In this document: positions 1-5,791 of the stretch, one piece after another
Layout: every line of letters starts with the position of its first letter
How positions within the stretch are numbered: position 1 is the stretch's first letter
NCBI GenBank assembly: GCA_021780275.1
Contig: JAJXZC010000041.1
Coordinates: forward strand, 1 to 6,045
Origin: Pseudomonadota bacterium
GTDB taxonomy: Bacteria; Pseudomonadota; Alphaproteobacteria; Parvibaculales; Parvibaculaceae
DNA length: 6,045 nucleotides
Reading direction: 5' to 3'
The notes under the pieces: model-generated
What the model saw: the letters and a program-made list of their open reading frames with translations, nothing else
Told to the model about the DNA's origin: nothing
The model's database searches: none
Made by a program: the position numbers and the translations under genes

Positions 1-157
1 ATCTCAGCACCAATGGGGAATGAAGCACGTCGAAACGATTGTCGCCGTCAACAAAGACCCCGAGGCATCGATATTCAGTGTCGCGAAATTTGGCATCGTT
101 GGGGATATGCTCGAAATTGCCGACGAATTGCAGAAGCAGATCGTCGCCGCGAGCTGA
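1..157 (+). CDS. etfA: Electron transfer flavoprotein subunit alpha, C-terminal end (5' truncated)
   Basis: This is the last 51 codons of a gene whose start lies to the left of the window; the reading frame begins at base 2 and ends at TGA 155-157. The translation contains QHQWGMKHVETIVAVNKDP followed by EASIFSVAKFGIVGD and then a helix ending QKQIVAAS. This matches the conserved C-terminus of ETF alpha/FixB, where the order 'QH..GM', 'IVA(I/V)NKDP.APIF', 'D(Y/F)GIVGD' belongs to the FAD-binding domain. ETF is a soluble heterodimer that takes electrons from flavin dehydrogenases (acyl-CoA, dimethylglycine or sarcosine type) and passes them to ETF:quinone oxidoreductase. In bacteria etfA usually follows etfB, which would be off-window. 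A strong hairpin terminator lies 44 bp after the stop, so this gene appears to end its own transcript. The family call is firm. Whether this is the housekeeping ETF or a paralogue dedicated to one dehydrogenase cannot be decided from 51 residues. Confidence 0.86.
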   Translation, partial: SQHQWGMKHVETIVAVNKDPEASIFSVAKFGIVGDMLEIADELQKQIVAAS

Positions 158-201
158 AGCGCCGGCCTGAGGGCGTGTCTTCGCATTGATTTGCTTGCCT
201 T

Positions 202-236
202 AGCGCCCCGGATCCGCGCGATCCGGGGCGCTTCTC
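202..236 (+). terminator. Hairpin terminator after etfA
   Basis: Bases 202-213 (AGCGCCCCGGAT) and 221-232 (ATCCGGGGCGCT) are perfect reverse complements, giving a 12-bp GC-rich stem with a 7-base loop (214-220). The stem is followed by a pyrimidine-rich stretch, TTCTCT, rather than a clean T-run. This is typical of intrinsic terminators in GC-rich alphaproteobacteria. It lies 44 bp after the ETF alpha stop and separates that gene from the permease unit. The symmetry means it could also act on - strand transcripts. Confidence 0.8.
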
Positions 237-338
237 TGCGCGCATCGTTTTCAACAAAGGCGCAGTGTCAGCGGCTTGTGCGGCGGCGTCGCCCGTGACC
301 TTGAAATGAAATTCGAGGCATGTGGCAGGCAGCGCCGT

Positions 339-356
339 TGGTGCCAATAGGCACCA
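339..356. promoter_or_regulatory. Palindromic candidate operator
   Basis: TGGTGCC (339-345), the spacer AATA and GGCACCA (350-356) form an inverted repeat with perfect 7-base arms. It directly precedes an AT-rich segment (GGAATATTTACAAATTTGACC, in pieces between 371 and 391) of the kind expected at a promoter. It is not followed by a T-run and the etfA terminator already lies 107 bp upstream, so a protein-binding site is more likely than a second terminator. The binding protein is unknown; the LuxR-type regulator encoded at 4021-5130 is the nearest candidate, by location only. Confidence 0.4.
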
Positions 357-494
357 TTGCGAGCCTATATGGAATATTTACAAATTTGACCTAGGACAAT
401 GACGAACAGGGAAGAATGACGATCGCGGAACGGGCATCGCGAGTCGCCGCGCTCAGGTGATGCTTTTGTGCGTTAGAAGCGCATGTGCGACAAA

Positions 495-522
495 TTCGGG
501 ACATATCGAAAGATACCCCGAA
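495..522 (+). promoter_or_regulatory. Interrupted hairpin in the permease leader
   Basis: Outer arms TTCGGG (495-500) and CCCGAA (517-522) and inner arms TATC (504-507) and GATA (512-515) can pair around a GAAA loop, with a small asymmetric internal loop (ACA against C). This gives a 28-base stem-loop about 130 bases before the permease start. It could be a two-part operator or an RNA structure in the leader. The sequence does not show which, and chance is not excluded. Confidence 0.25.
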
Positions 523-636
523 AAGTTGGCAAAGGCGTCTCCGCTAGAGATTGGCGTGCAACGGCCATTCACTCCCCAAACTCGTCGGTCGTCCCTCGCA
601 ATCATGCGATCGCTTAACCGGATATCGACGTTAGCC

Positions 637-644
637 GAGGGGGT
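637..644 (+). promoter_or_regulatory. Ribosome-binding site of the permease gene
   Basis: GAGGGGGT, followed by AGGG, lies just before the ATG at 650. The purine run with the start about 5 bases beyond GAGGGGGT supports this ATG over the in-frame alternatives. Confidence 0.65.
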
Positions 645-649
645 AGGGA

Positions 650-2368
650 ATGACGAGCGTAATTGACGCATCAATCGAGAGCGGAAGCTCTGAAGGCAAA
701 TTGCATCGATCGATTGACTGGACGGGAGCGTTCTGGGTTGCGAGCGGCGTTCCCGCACTGGTTCTATTTTCGATCGGTGGCATCGCCGGAACGACCGGGA
801 AGCTGTCCTTTCTGATTTGGGGGCTGTCCATCTTCATGGGCTTCATCCAGTCGTTCACCTATGCAGAGATTGCCGGTCTATTCCCGAATAAATCCGGCGG
901 CGCATCGATTTATGGCGCCGCGGCTTGGGTGCGTTACGTCAAGCTCGTCGCGCCGCTCTCGGTTTGGTGCAATTGGTTTGCCTGGAGCCCCGTGCTGTCG
1001 CTCGGCTGCTCGATCGCCGCAGCCTATATCCTCAACGCGCTCGCGCCGGTTCCGCTGGCAAGCAGCCCCGAGGTCGCGCACTGGCTTGCCGCGCATGGCG
1101 CGAGCATCGCCGGATCGAGCGCCGACAAGGCAGCGGCAGCCGTTGCGGCGCTGACGCCTTCGATCAGAACCTGGACGGCTTTTCAACACACAATCGGCCC
1201 CGTGAGCGTCTCCTTCAACACCGCGTTCTTCGTCGGCGCGGCGCTGATGCTCATCGTCTTCGCGATCCAGCATAAGGGCATTCTGGGTACAGCGAATGTC
1301 CAAAAGTGGATTGGCCTCATCGTGATCGTTCCCATGGTCATTGTCGGGATCGTCCCGCTTCTGACCGGCAAGGTCGATTGGAGCAATTTCTCCCCCTTGG
1401 TTCCGCTCGCAGCGGCGTCGGCGCCGGCTCCGGGAAGCTGGAATGTCGCGGGCTGGACGCTCGTCCTGGGCGGCATGTTCATCGCCGCGTGGTCGACCTA
1501 CGGCTTTGAGACTGCGGTCTGTTATACGAGTGAGTTCCGCAATCCGTCGAAGGATACGTTCAAGGCGATCTTCTATTCCGGACTCTTGTGCCTCGCGCTC
1601 TTCATTTTGGTGCCGTTTACGTTCCAAGGCGTTCTTGGTTTGAACGGCATGCTCGACCCGACCATCGTCGATGGCTCCGGTGTCGCGCAGGCGATGGCGC
1701 ATATGGTCGGCGGCGGCAAGTTCATGGAGAGCATTCTTGTGATGCTCATGATCTTGGCGCTCATCCTTTCGATCATGACGGCGATGGCGGGTTCGTCGCG
1801 GACGCTCTACCAGGGCTCCGTCGACGGCTGGCTTCCGCGCTATCTGAGCTTCGTCAACAGTCACGGCGCGCCGACTCGCGCCATGTGGACGGATCTCTGC
1901 TTCAATCTCATCCTTCTCGCGATCGCCTGCGCCGACAGCACGAGCTTCTTCTTCGTGCTCGCCGTGTCGAACGTCGGTTACATCATCTTCAACTTCCTCA
2001 ATCTCAACTCGGGTTGGATTCACCGGATTGACTCGGGCAATGTGCCGCGTCCGTTCCGTGCGCCGAATTGGATATTGGGTCTCGGCGCGATTTTTGGCTT
2101 CGTCAATGCCCTGTTCATGGGCGCCGGTGCCAAGACTTGGAACGCGTCCGCGCTTTGGGCCGGTCTGATCACCGCGGCGATGATCATCCCCGTGTTTGTC
2201 TTCCGTCATTACATCCAGGACGGCGGCAAGTTCCCGCATGAAACGTTCGAGGACCTGCAGGTCGGCGACAAGCCATCCACCCAAAAGCGCGCTGGCATAT
2301 TGCCCTATCTCACGCTTGCCGGCGGCTTGGCTGTCGTTCTGCTCGCGAACTGGTTCTTCCAGATGTGA
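650..2368 (+). CDS. APC-superfamily amino-acid-type permease
   Basis: The product is a 572-residue inner-membrane protein of the amino acid-polyamine-organocation superfamily, which imports amino acids or amines by ion-coupled or exchange transport. Landmarks in order are: TM1 with the broken-helix Gly pattern SIGGIAG (41-47); the loop YAEIAGLFPNKSGGASIYGA (71-90), equivalent to the family 'AE.....P..GG.Y' signature; YGFETAV...SEFRNPSKD (284-302) at TM6-7; RTLYQGSVDGWLPRYLSFVN (384-403), followed by HGAPTRAMW; and PRPFRAP (466-472). I count about 12-13 hydrophobic segments. An alanine-rich extramembrane loop (about 131-187) between TM3 and TM4 is longer than usual. The start is fixed by a good ribosome-binding site at 637-644. 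The gene lies between the ETF alpha gene and a GcvT-like demethylase, which suggests a methylated amino acid or amine such as sarcosine, dimethylglycine or a betaine as substrate. That is inference from context; the family call itself is firm. Confidence 0.9.
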   Translation: MTSVIDASIESGSSEGKLHRSIDWTGAFWVASGVPALVLFSIGGIAGTTGKLSFLIWGLSIFMGFIQSFTYAEIAGLFPNKSGGASIYGAAAWVRYVKLVAPLSVWCNWFAWSPVLSLGCSIAAAYILNALAPVPLASSPEVAHWLAAHGASIAGSSADKAAAAVAALTPSIRTWTAFQHTIGPVSVSFNTAFFVGAALMLIVFAIQHKGILGTANVQKWIGLIVIVPMVIVGIVPLLTGKVDWSNFSPLVPLAAASAPAPGSWNVAGWTLVLGGMFIAAWSTYGFETAVCYTSEFRNPSKDTFKAIFYSGLLCLALFILVPFTFQGVLGLNGMLDPTIVDGSGVAQAMAHMVGGGKFMESILVMLMILALILSIMTAMAGSSRTLYQGSVDGWLPRYLSFVNSHGAPTRAMWTDLCFNLILLAIACADSTSFFFVLAVSNVGYIIFNFLNLNSGWIHRIDSGNVPRPFRAPNWILGLGAIFGFVNALFMGAGAKTWNASALWAGLITAAMIIPVFVFRHYIQDGGKFPHETFEDLQVGDKPSTQKRAGILPYLTLAGGLAVVLLANWFFQM

Positions 2369-2374
2369 GGTCGA

Positions 2375-2400
2375 GGCGGGCGCAATGCGCCCGCCGTTTT
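2375..2400 (+). terminator. Intrinsic terminator or attenuator between permease and GcvT-like gene
   Basis: GGCGGGCGC (2375-2383) and GCGCCCGCC (2387-2395) pair perfectly over 9 bp around a 3-base loop, followed by GTTTT (2396-2400). It starts 6 bases after the permease stop. A second short hairpin, TCCCG-GAAG-CGGGA (2400-2413), overlaps the end of the T-run and is itself followed by TCGTATTTT. By form this is an intrinsic terminator. Its place between two apparently co-functional genes suggests partial read-through, or a separate promoter for the second gene. Confidence 0.75.
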
Positions 2401-2434
2401 CCCGGAAGCGGGATCGTATTTTGTAAATCATCGT

Positions 2435-2440
2435 AAGGAA
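2435..2440 (+). promoter_or_regulatory. Ribosome-binding site of the GcvT-like gene
   Basis: AAGGAA lies 8 bases before the ATG at 2449 and 5 bases before an in-frame GTG at 2446. Both starts are compatible with the site. ATG is preferred here, and the difference is one residue. Confidence 0.65.
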
Positions 2441-2448
2441 GCGCAGTG

Positions 2449-3594
2449 ATGAACGTGAAGGCTTATCTCCGTCAGTCCATTCTGAACGAGCGCCATCGCG
2501 CCTTGGGGACGAAATTCGAATCGTCGTGGAATGACATGCCTGTTCCGCAATATTACGCGACCGATCCCTATGTGGAGACGGTGGCGGTGCGTAACAGCGC
2601 TGGCCTCTTCGACGTCAGCTCGCTCCGGCTGATCGACGTTTCGGGGCCCGACGCGCTCTCGGTTCTCAACGATCTGCTGACGTCCGACATCGCCAAGATA
2701 AAGCCGGGGCAGTCGTCCATCAGCAACATCGTCGACGAGAACGGCTCGTTGATCGATGACGTTCTTGTCTATTGCGATGGCCCGGACAAGTATAGGCTAT
2801 CGCATGGCGGCGGCTCGCTGGAGGATATCCTGCCGGTCGTGGCGGCAGGCAAGAACGTGCACGTCCACAAGGACAACGACACCCATATCCTGTCTCTGCA
2901 AGGCCCGAAGGCGCTGGACATTCTGAAGCCGCACACGCCGTTTGCGCTCGAAACGCTGCGCTATTTCGAGCACCAGCCGACGACGCTCTTCGGACGCGAC
3001 GTGTCGATCGCCCGTGGCGGTTATTCCGGCGAAAGAGGCTACGAAGTCTTTTGCCATGCCGCCGATGCCGTCTTCCTCTGGGATTCCATTCTCGAGGCTG
3101 GAAAGCCCTATGGCGCGATGGCGGTCTCATGGGCCTGTCTCGATATCGTCCGCGTCGAGGCCGGTCTCTTGTTTTTCCCCTATGACATGCCCGAAGGCGA
3201 CACGACGCCCTGGGAAGTCGGCGTCGACTGGACGGTGGATCTCGCAAAACCGGCGTTTCGCGGGAAGGAAGCGCTCGCTCGGCGCCGTTCAGAGATCCGC
3301 GTCGCTCAGGTGGGAATCGAGATCGATTACGATAAGGCAGTCGAGCCAGGGACGAAGCTCATCAAGGATGGCAAGGACGTCGGCGTCATCAACAGCACCA
3401 CTTATAGCCAAGGCCTGATGCGCTCGCTCGCCCTGGTCCATGTCGATCCGCGCTACAAGGCCTATGGCACGGAGCTCGAACTCAACGTCGACGGCCGGAC
3501 GCTGAAGGCGCGTGTCGTGAAGACGCCGTTCTACGATCCACTTCGGCTGCGCACGCATCCCCTCGAGGAGCGCGGCGCGTCGAAGGCGGGATAA
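2449..3594 (+). CDS. GcvT-family tetrahydrofolate-dependent aminomethyltransferase / demethylase
   Basis: The 381-residue cytoplasmic protein has the full GcvT fold order: RNSAGLFDVSSL (48-59), GPDAL (66-70), NGSLIDDVLVY (98-108) with the acidic pair D103/D104 at the position of the catalytic Asp of glycine-cleavage T-protein, SLQGPKA (149-155), GYSGERGYEV (191-200), RVEAGL (235-240), TPWEVGVDW (253-261) and FRGKEALA (270-277). The family transfers one-carbon units to tetrahydrofolate; members include T-protein, DMSP demethylase DmdA, and the C-terminal halves of dimethylglycine and sarcosine dehydrogenases. Its length fits a stand-alone GcvT or DmdA-type enzyme. No gcvH or gcvP is adjacent and it follows a permease, so a catabolic demethylation role is more likely than glycine cleavage. 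This copy has FFPYDMPEGD (242-251) after the RVEAGL motif, unlike the 'PLYGHDL' usual in T-protein. The substrate is not determinable. A GTG at 2446 is the alternative start. Confidence 0.88.
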   Translation: MNVKAYLRQSILNERHRALGTKFESSWNDMPVPQYYATDPYVETVAVRNSAGLFDVSSLRLIDVSGPDALSVLNDLLTSDIAKIKPGQSSISNIVDENGSLIDDVLVYCDGPDKYRLSHGGGSLEDILPVVAAGKNVHVHKDNDTHILSLQGPKALDILKPHTPFALETLRYFEHQPTTLFGRDVSIARGGYSGERGYEVFCHAADAVFLWDSILEAGKPYGAMAVSWACLDIVRVEAGLLFFPYDMPEGDTTPWEVGVDWTVDLAKPAFRGKEALARRRSEIRVAQVGIEIDYDKAVEPGTKLIKDGKDVGVINSTTYSQGLMRSLALVHVDPRYKAYGTELELNVDGRTLKARVVKTPFYDPLRLRTHPLEERGASKAG

Positions 3595-3630
3595 TGGCGC
3601 GCCCTCTGGCGGCGTGTGAGGGGTGCGAGG

Positions 3631-3654
3631 AGGAGCGAACCGATGTTCGCTCCT
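3631..3654. terminator. Hairpin after the GcvT-like gene
   Basis: AGGAGCGAA (3631-3639) and TTCGCTCCT (3646-3654) are perfect 9-base reverse complements around the loop CCGATG. It lies 36 bases after the GcvT-like stop. There is no T-run behind it (GTTGCCTGT), so termination would be weak or assisted. An operator role for the regulator promoter just downstream is the alternative. Confidence 0.55.
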
Positions 3655-3655
3655 G

Positions 3656-3683
3656 TTGCCTGTCAGGCGGGAAGGAGTAGAGT
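3656..3683 (+). promoter_or_regulatory. Possible sigma-70-type promoter for the regulator gene
   Basis: TTGCCT (3656-3661) and TAGAGT (3678-3683) each match the -35 and -10 consensus at 4 of 6 positions and are spaced 16 bases apart, just after the 3631-3654 hairpin. If used, the transcript would have a leader of more than 300 bases before the ATG at 4021. This rests on pattern alone. Confidence 0.25.
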
Positions 3684-4020
3684 GTAATTAGAGAAGAATA
3701 AGTGGCCAAATGGCGCCGAAAAAGAGCGCCTGATCGTGCCGGAGGAGCCCAAATTTGCGAACACACGCTCTGTGCAGGCCGAGGTGCGAATCCGGCCGGC
3801 GGTTTCGCTCAAGCGAGGGATCTTGTTATCCCGCGACCTACTTCGCCCATTTCATTGCGCGTGCCCGATTCGGAGACCTTGCCGAAATCGTGACGCTCGC
3901 GCTCAAACGATGGGGAAGCCGAAGGCTTCGTCACGTCGATTTTGGAACGAGATTTGCTACGCCTTCTCAAGGAAGCGACGAGCCGAGCGTCGGCCGTTTC
4001 TACATTTCGGCGACAGAGCA

Positions 4021-5130
4021 ATGAAGATGTTATCTGAATCGGATCCGTCTACGGTTAGATGGCATTGCGAAATGCCCGAGGCAGGCAAGGAATTTCCGCT
4101 CGTTCGCTTGAACGACGAGCAATGGTTCCAGCTCAGCGGTCGTGTCGCCATGTCGATCGGTCATGATGGATTCCATCGGGAACTCGTCAATCTTTTCGGC
4201 GCGACGATCCCGCACGAATCCTGTTGGATCATCCGTTATTCCCGCGTCGCGCCGCCGGACGTTTTGTATACGCACAACGTCCCCGATGACATCGTGCAGT
4301 TCTATAACAAGGAATGTCTGAATATCGATCCGTTTTCGCAATACTGGAAGACATGGGAAAAACCCGGCGTTTTGACCTTGTCTGGCCTCGAAAACGCAAG
4401 CCTCGAATCCATCATCTATGCCAAGATATTTCGCGAGGCCGCGAAAATTTCCGATGAATTGGGCATGTTTTTCACGACCGTCGGGCATTGCTGCCTCGGT
4501 TTGTTTCTCGAGCGCGAGAAGGGCCGTTTCTCGCAAGCGGATGTTCGCCGCGCGGAGCTGATGTTTCCCGCGCTCGACGGCTATCATCGCGCCCATCTTG
4601 GTTGGCTCTTCAACGGGCTGCGGTATAAAAACGATGTCGAGGTCAAAGGATTCATCAAACGCCCCACGCTCATTCAGGATCGTTTTGGCGTCGAGGTTTA
4701 CGCCAACGAATCCTGGAGCGACGCGATTGCGTCCGATGCGACGATCGAGCCGACGGTTCGTGCCGCCCGAGCCAGCGAGACGGTGCAGACATTCCTGCTC
4801 AAGGATTTCGTGCTGAAGCTCGAGAATCTCGACAGATATTTTCCGCTTGCTCCCGCGGGACGGATGTTCGTGCTTGAGCCGCGTTCGTTCTCGAAAGAGG
4901 TGCCGGAGCACGTCAACCGCATCGCCGCGAGCTTGCAGAATTTTACCAAGCGCGAACGTGAAGTGCTCGCCCTGATCATGACGGGCCATAGCACCGGGCA
5001 AATCGCCCAGAGACTGCACATCAGCAAGGGCACGATCAAGAATTGCCGTTCGCGAATTTACCGAAAGGCGGACGTGATCTCCGAGCGCGCGCTGGTGAAA
5101 AAATTCATCCCGGTCTTCCAGGACGCGTGA
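4021..5130 (+). CDS. LuxR-type transcriptional regulator with N-terminal sensor region
   Basis: The 369-residue protein ends in a LuxR-type helix-turn-helix at about 308-363: FTKREREVLALI, then GHSTGQIAQRLHISKGTIK and the tail NCRSRIYRKADV. This matches the four-helix DNA-binding domain, except that the His usual three residues after the 'T(V/I)K' is Cys342. The N-terminal 200 residues include FYNKECLNIDPFSQYWKTW (94-112), reminiscent of the 'Y.......DP......W' spacing of autoinducer-binding domains, then DELGMFF (145-151) and FPALDGYHRAHLG (182-194), suggesting a GAF/PAS-like ligand-binding fold. No receiver domain or phosphorylatable Asp pattern is seen, so ligand sensing is more likely than two-component control. 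The start is uncertain: no strong ribosome-binding site precedes ATG 4021. ATG 4027 and the upstream ATG 3910 and GTG 3736 are in frame, but sequence before 4021 does not look coding. The probable targets are the permease and GcvT-like genes upstream, judged from location. Confidence 0.85.
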   Translation: MKMLSESDPSTVRWHCEMPEAGKEFPLVRLNDEQWFQLSGRVAMSIGHDGFHRELVNLFGATIPHESCWIIRYSRVAPPDVLYTHNVPDDIVQFYNKECLNIDPFSQYWKTWEKPGVLTLSGLENASLESIIYAKIFREAAKISDELGMFFTTVGHCCLGLFLEREKGRFSQADVRRAELMFPALDGYHRAHLGWLFNGLRYKNDVEVKGFIKRPTLIQDRFGVEVYANESWSDAIASDATIEPTVRAARASETVQTFLLKDFVLKLENLDRYFPLAPAGRMFVLEPRSFSKEVPEHVNRIAASLQNFTKREREVLALIMTGHSTGQIAQRLHISKGTIKNCRSRIYRKADVISERALVKKFIPVFQDA

Positions 5131-5145
5131 TTCTAAGGAAACGCG

Positions 5146-5571
5146 CTACGACATCGCGCGGCGCCGTTGTTCATTGGCGCGATTCTCCCGTTCGAGAGCG
5201 TCTGCGACGCTGCGGAAATGTTTCATCAGCAGAGCCGAGACGCCGGCGTCGATCTTCGTCTTCTCGATGGCGCGCGCCATGCACAAAAGCCAAGCATCCC
5301 GCTCGGCGGGGCCGACCTGAACATGGCGGTGCATTTCGCGAACGTTGGAATGCCCGTGTTTCTCGATATAAAGCTGCGGGCCGCCGAGGAATCCGGACAG
5401 GAAATTGAACTGCTCGATGCGCGAATGGGCGACGCCATGCCCGCGCAGATGCAGAAGCTTCAGGATTTCCGCCGCGGGATCGGTTTCGACCAAATCGTAG
5501 AAAATGGTGACGAGCCGATGCAGAGCCGGCGCGCCGCCGATCCGCTCATAGAGGCTTTCGTTTGCCGTCAT
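5146..5571 (-). CDS. Group II truncated haemoglobin
   Basis: The 141-residue haem protein matches the trHb group II (HbO-like) pattern: SLYERIGGAPALHRLVTIFY (6-25) with Tyr25 at the B10 distal position, FLSGFLGGPQLYIEKHG (57-73), HRHVQVG (81-87) with His81 aligning to the proximal F8 haem ligand, and ERDAWLLCM (90-98) with Trp94 at G8, a hallmark of groups II and III. Such proteins bind O2 and NO, and roles in peroxidase activity, nitrosative stress or O2 chemistry have been proposed. The C-terminal tail (about 124-141) is highly charged and extends past the globin core. The gene converges on the LuxR-type gene with only 15 bases between stops and no obvious terminator. No strong ribosome-binding site is seen before the ATG (CAT at 5569-5571), and no promoter could be assigned. 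Confidence 0.9.
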   Translation of the reverse strand: MTANESLYERIGGAPALHRLVTIFYDLVETDPAAEILKLLHLRGHGVAHSRIEQFNFLSGFLGGPQLYIEKHGHSNVREMHRHVQVGPAERDAWLLCMARAIEKTKIDAGVSALLMKHFRSVADALERENRANEQRRRAMS

Positions 5572-5791
5572 AGTGACCGTCCGCTTGCGCCTGGTTCAGC
5601 GGCAGGCGGTTCGCCGACCCGCTGCGAGGCCGCGCCGCCGCGTGAAGACCTTGAGCCTGTACGCGAGAATGCGCCTTCGTTTGCCGAGAAAGGTTAAGTC
5701 TCAGCCAAGCGAGAAGTCCATGATGCCGATGGGTATCACGACGCCGCACGATGCGTCCTTGAAGGGCCTCATCGCCGGTCGCGGCTGGCCG
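5572..5791. other. Gap between haemoglobin and GFA-family genes
   Basis: These 220 bases carry no open frame with recognisable protein content on either strand. They contain the 5597-5624 hairpin. No canonical promoter for the - strand haemoglobin gene was found, so it may be read through from the GFA-family gene or use a non-consensus promoter. Confidence 0.45.
5597..5624. repeat. Imperfect hairpin in the haemoglobin gene leader
   Basis: CAGCGG (5597-5602) pairs with CCGCTG (5619-5624), and GGCG (5605-5608) with CGCC (5612-5615) around a 3-base loop, leaving a small internal loop. It lies 26 bases upstream of the - strand haemoglobin start, so it may be a leader structure or a weak terminator for transcription arriving from the GFA-family gene. 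There is no T-run on either side. Confidence 0.3.

Larger units (their letters stand above)
237..649. other. Intergenic control region upstream of the permease gene
   Basis: About 410 bases between the etfA terminator and the permease start hold no open frame with protein-like composition; the short frames present on either strand lack recognisable motifs. The stretch contains a perfect palindrome (339-356), an adjoining patch that is unusually AT-rich for this window (about 361-400), an interrupted hairpin (495-522) and the permease ribosome-binding site (637-644). The simplest reading is a long promoter and leader region for the permease. No canonical sigma-70 or sigma-54 promoter could be assigned with confidence. 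Confidence 0.5.
3595..4020. other. Intergenic region upstream of the regulator gene
   Basis: This 426-base stretch contains a 9-bp hairpin (3631-3654), a possible promoter (3656-3683) and a small perfect hairpin GAAGCC-GAA-GGCTTC (3915-3929). The frame of the downstream regulator stays open back to a GTG at 3736, but its translation there is rich in Arg, Lys and Pro and does not look like a protein domain. I treat it as non-coding leader, and no tRNA or known riboswitch was recognised. Confidence 0.5.

Noticed and set aside
75..347. A 90-codon - strand frame across the end of etfA and the intergenic region.
   Set aside because: It runs antisense through the etfA coding end and through the terminator hairpin, and its composition is not protein-like.
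321..362. A possible sigma-54 promoter around TGGCAG or GGCACC-ATTGC.
   Set aside because: In both cases the GG and GC elements are not 10 bases apart as sigma-54 promoters require.
457..666. A 69-codon + strand frame upstream of and overlapping the permease start.
   Set aside because: No ribosome-binding site and no recognisable motif; it overlaps the well-supported permease start in another frame.
878..2431. A 517-codon open frame on the - strand across the permease gene.
   Set aside because: Its translation is almost all Arg, Asp, Glu, His and Ala with no domain, which is what the antisense of a GC-rich membrane-protein gene produces. The + strand frame has clear APC-family motifs.
3738..3800. 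A tRNA-like stretch: GCCGG at one end, CCGGC at the other and GGTGCGAATCC resembling a T-loop.
   Set aside because: The T-stem would have three mismatches out of five, the T-loop lacks the second T, and no anticodon arm could be drawn.
3702..3893. A 63-codon frame starting with GTG between the GcvT-like gene and the regulator.
   Set aside because: Third codon positions lack the G/C bias expected of a real gene in this GC-rich DNA, the ribosome-binding site is poor and no motif is recognised.
4030..5019. A 329-codon open frame on the - strand across the regulator gene.
   Set aside because: It is antisense to a gene with a clear LuxR-type helix-turn-helix, and its own translation shows no family motifs.
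5701..5772. A 23-residue - strand peptide (MRPFKDASCGVVIPIG...) between the GFA-family and haemoglobin genes.
   Set aside because: Very short, no ribosome-binding site, no known match; equally open frames exist on the + strand in the same place.
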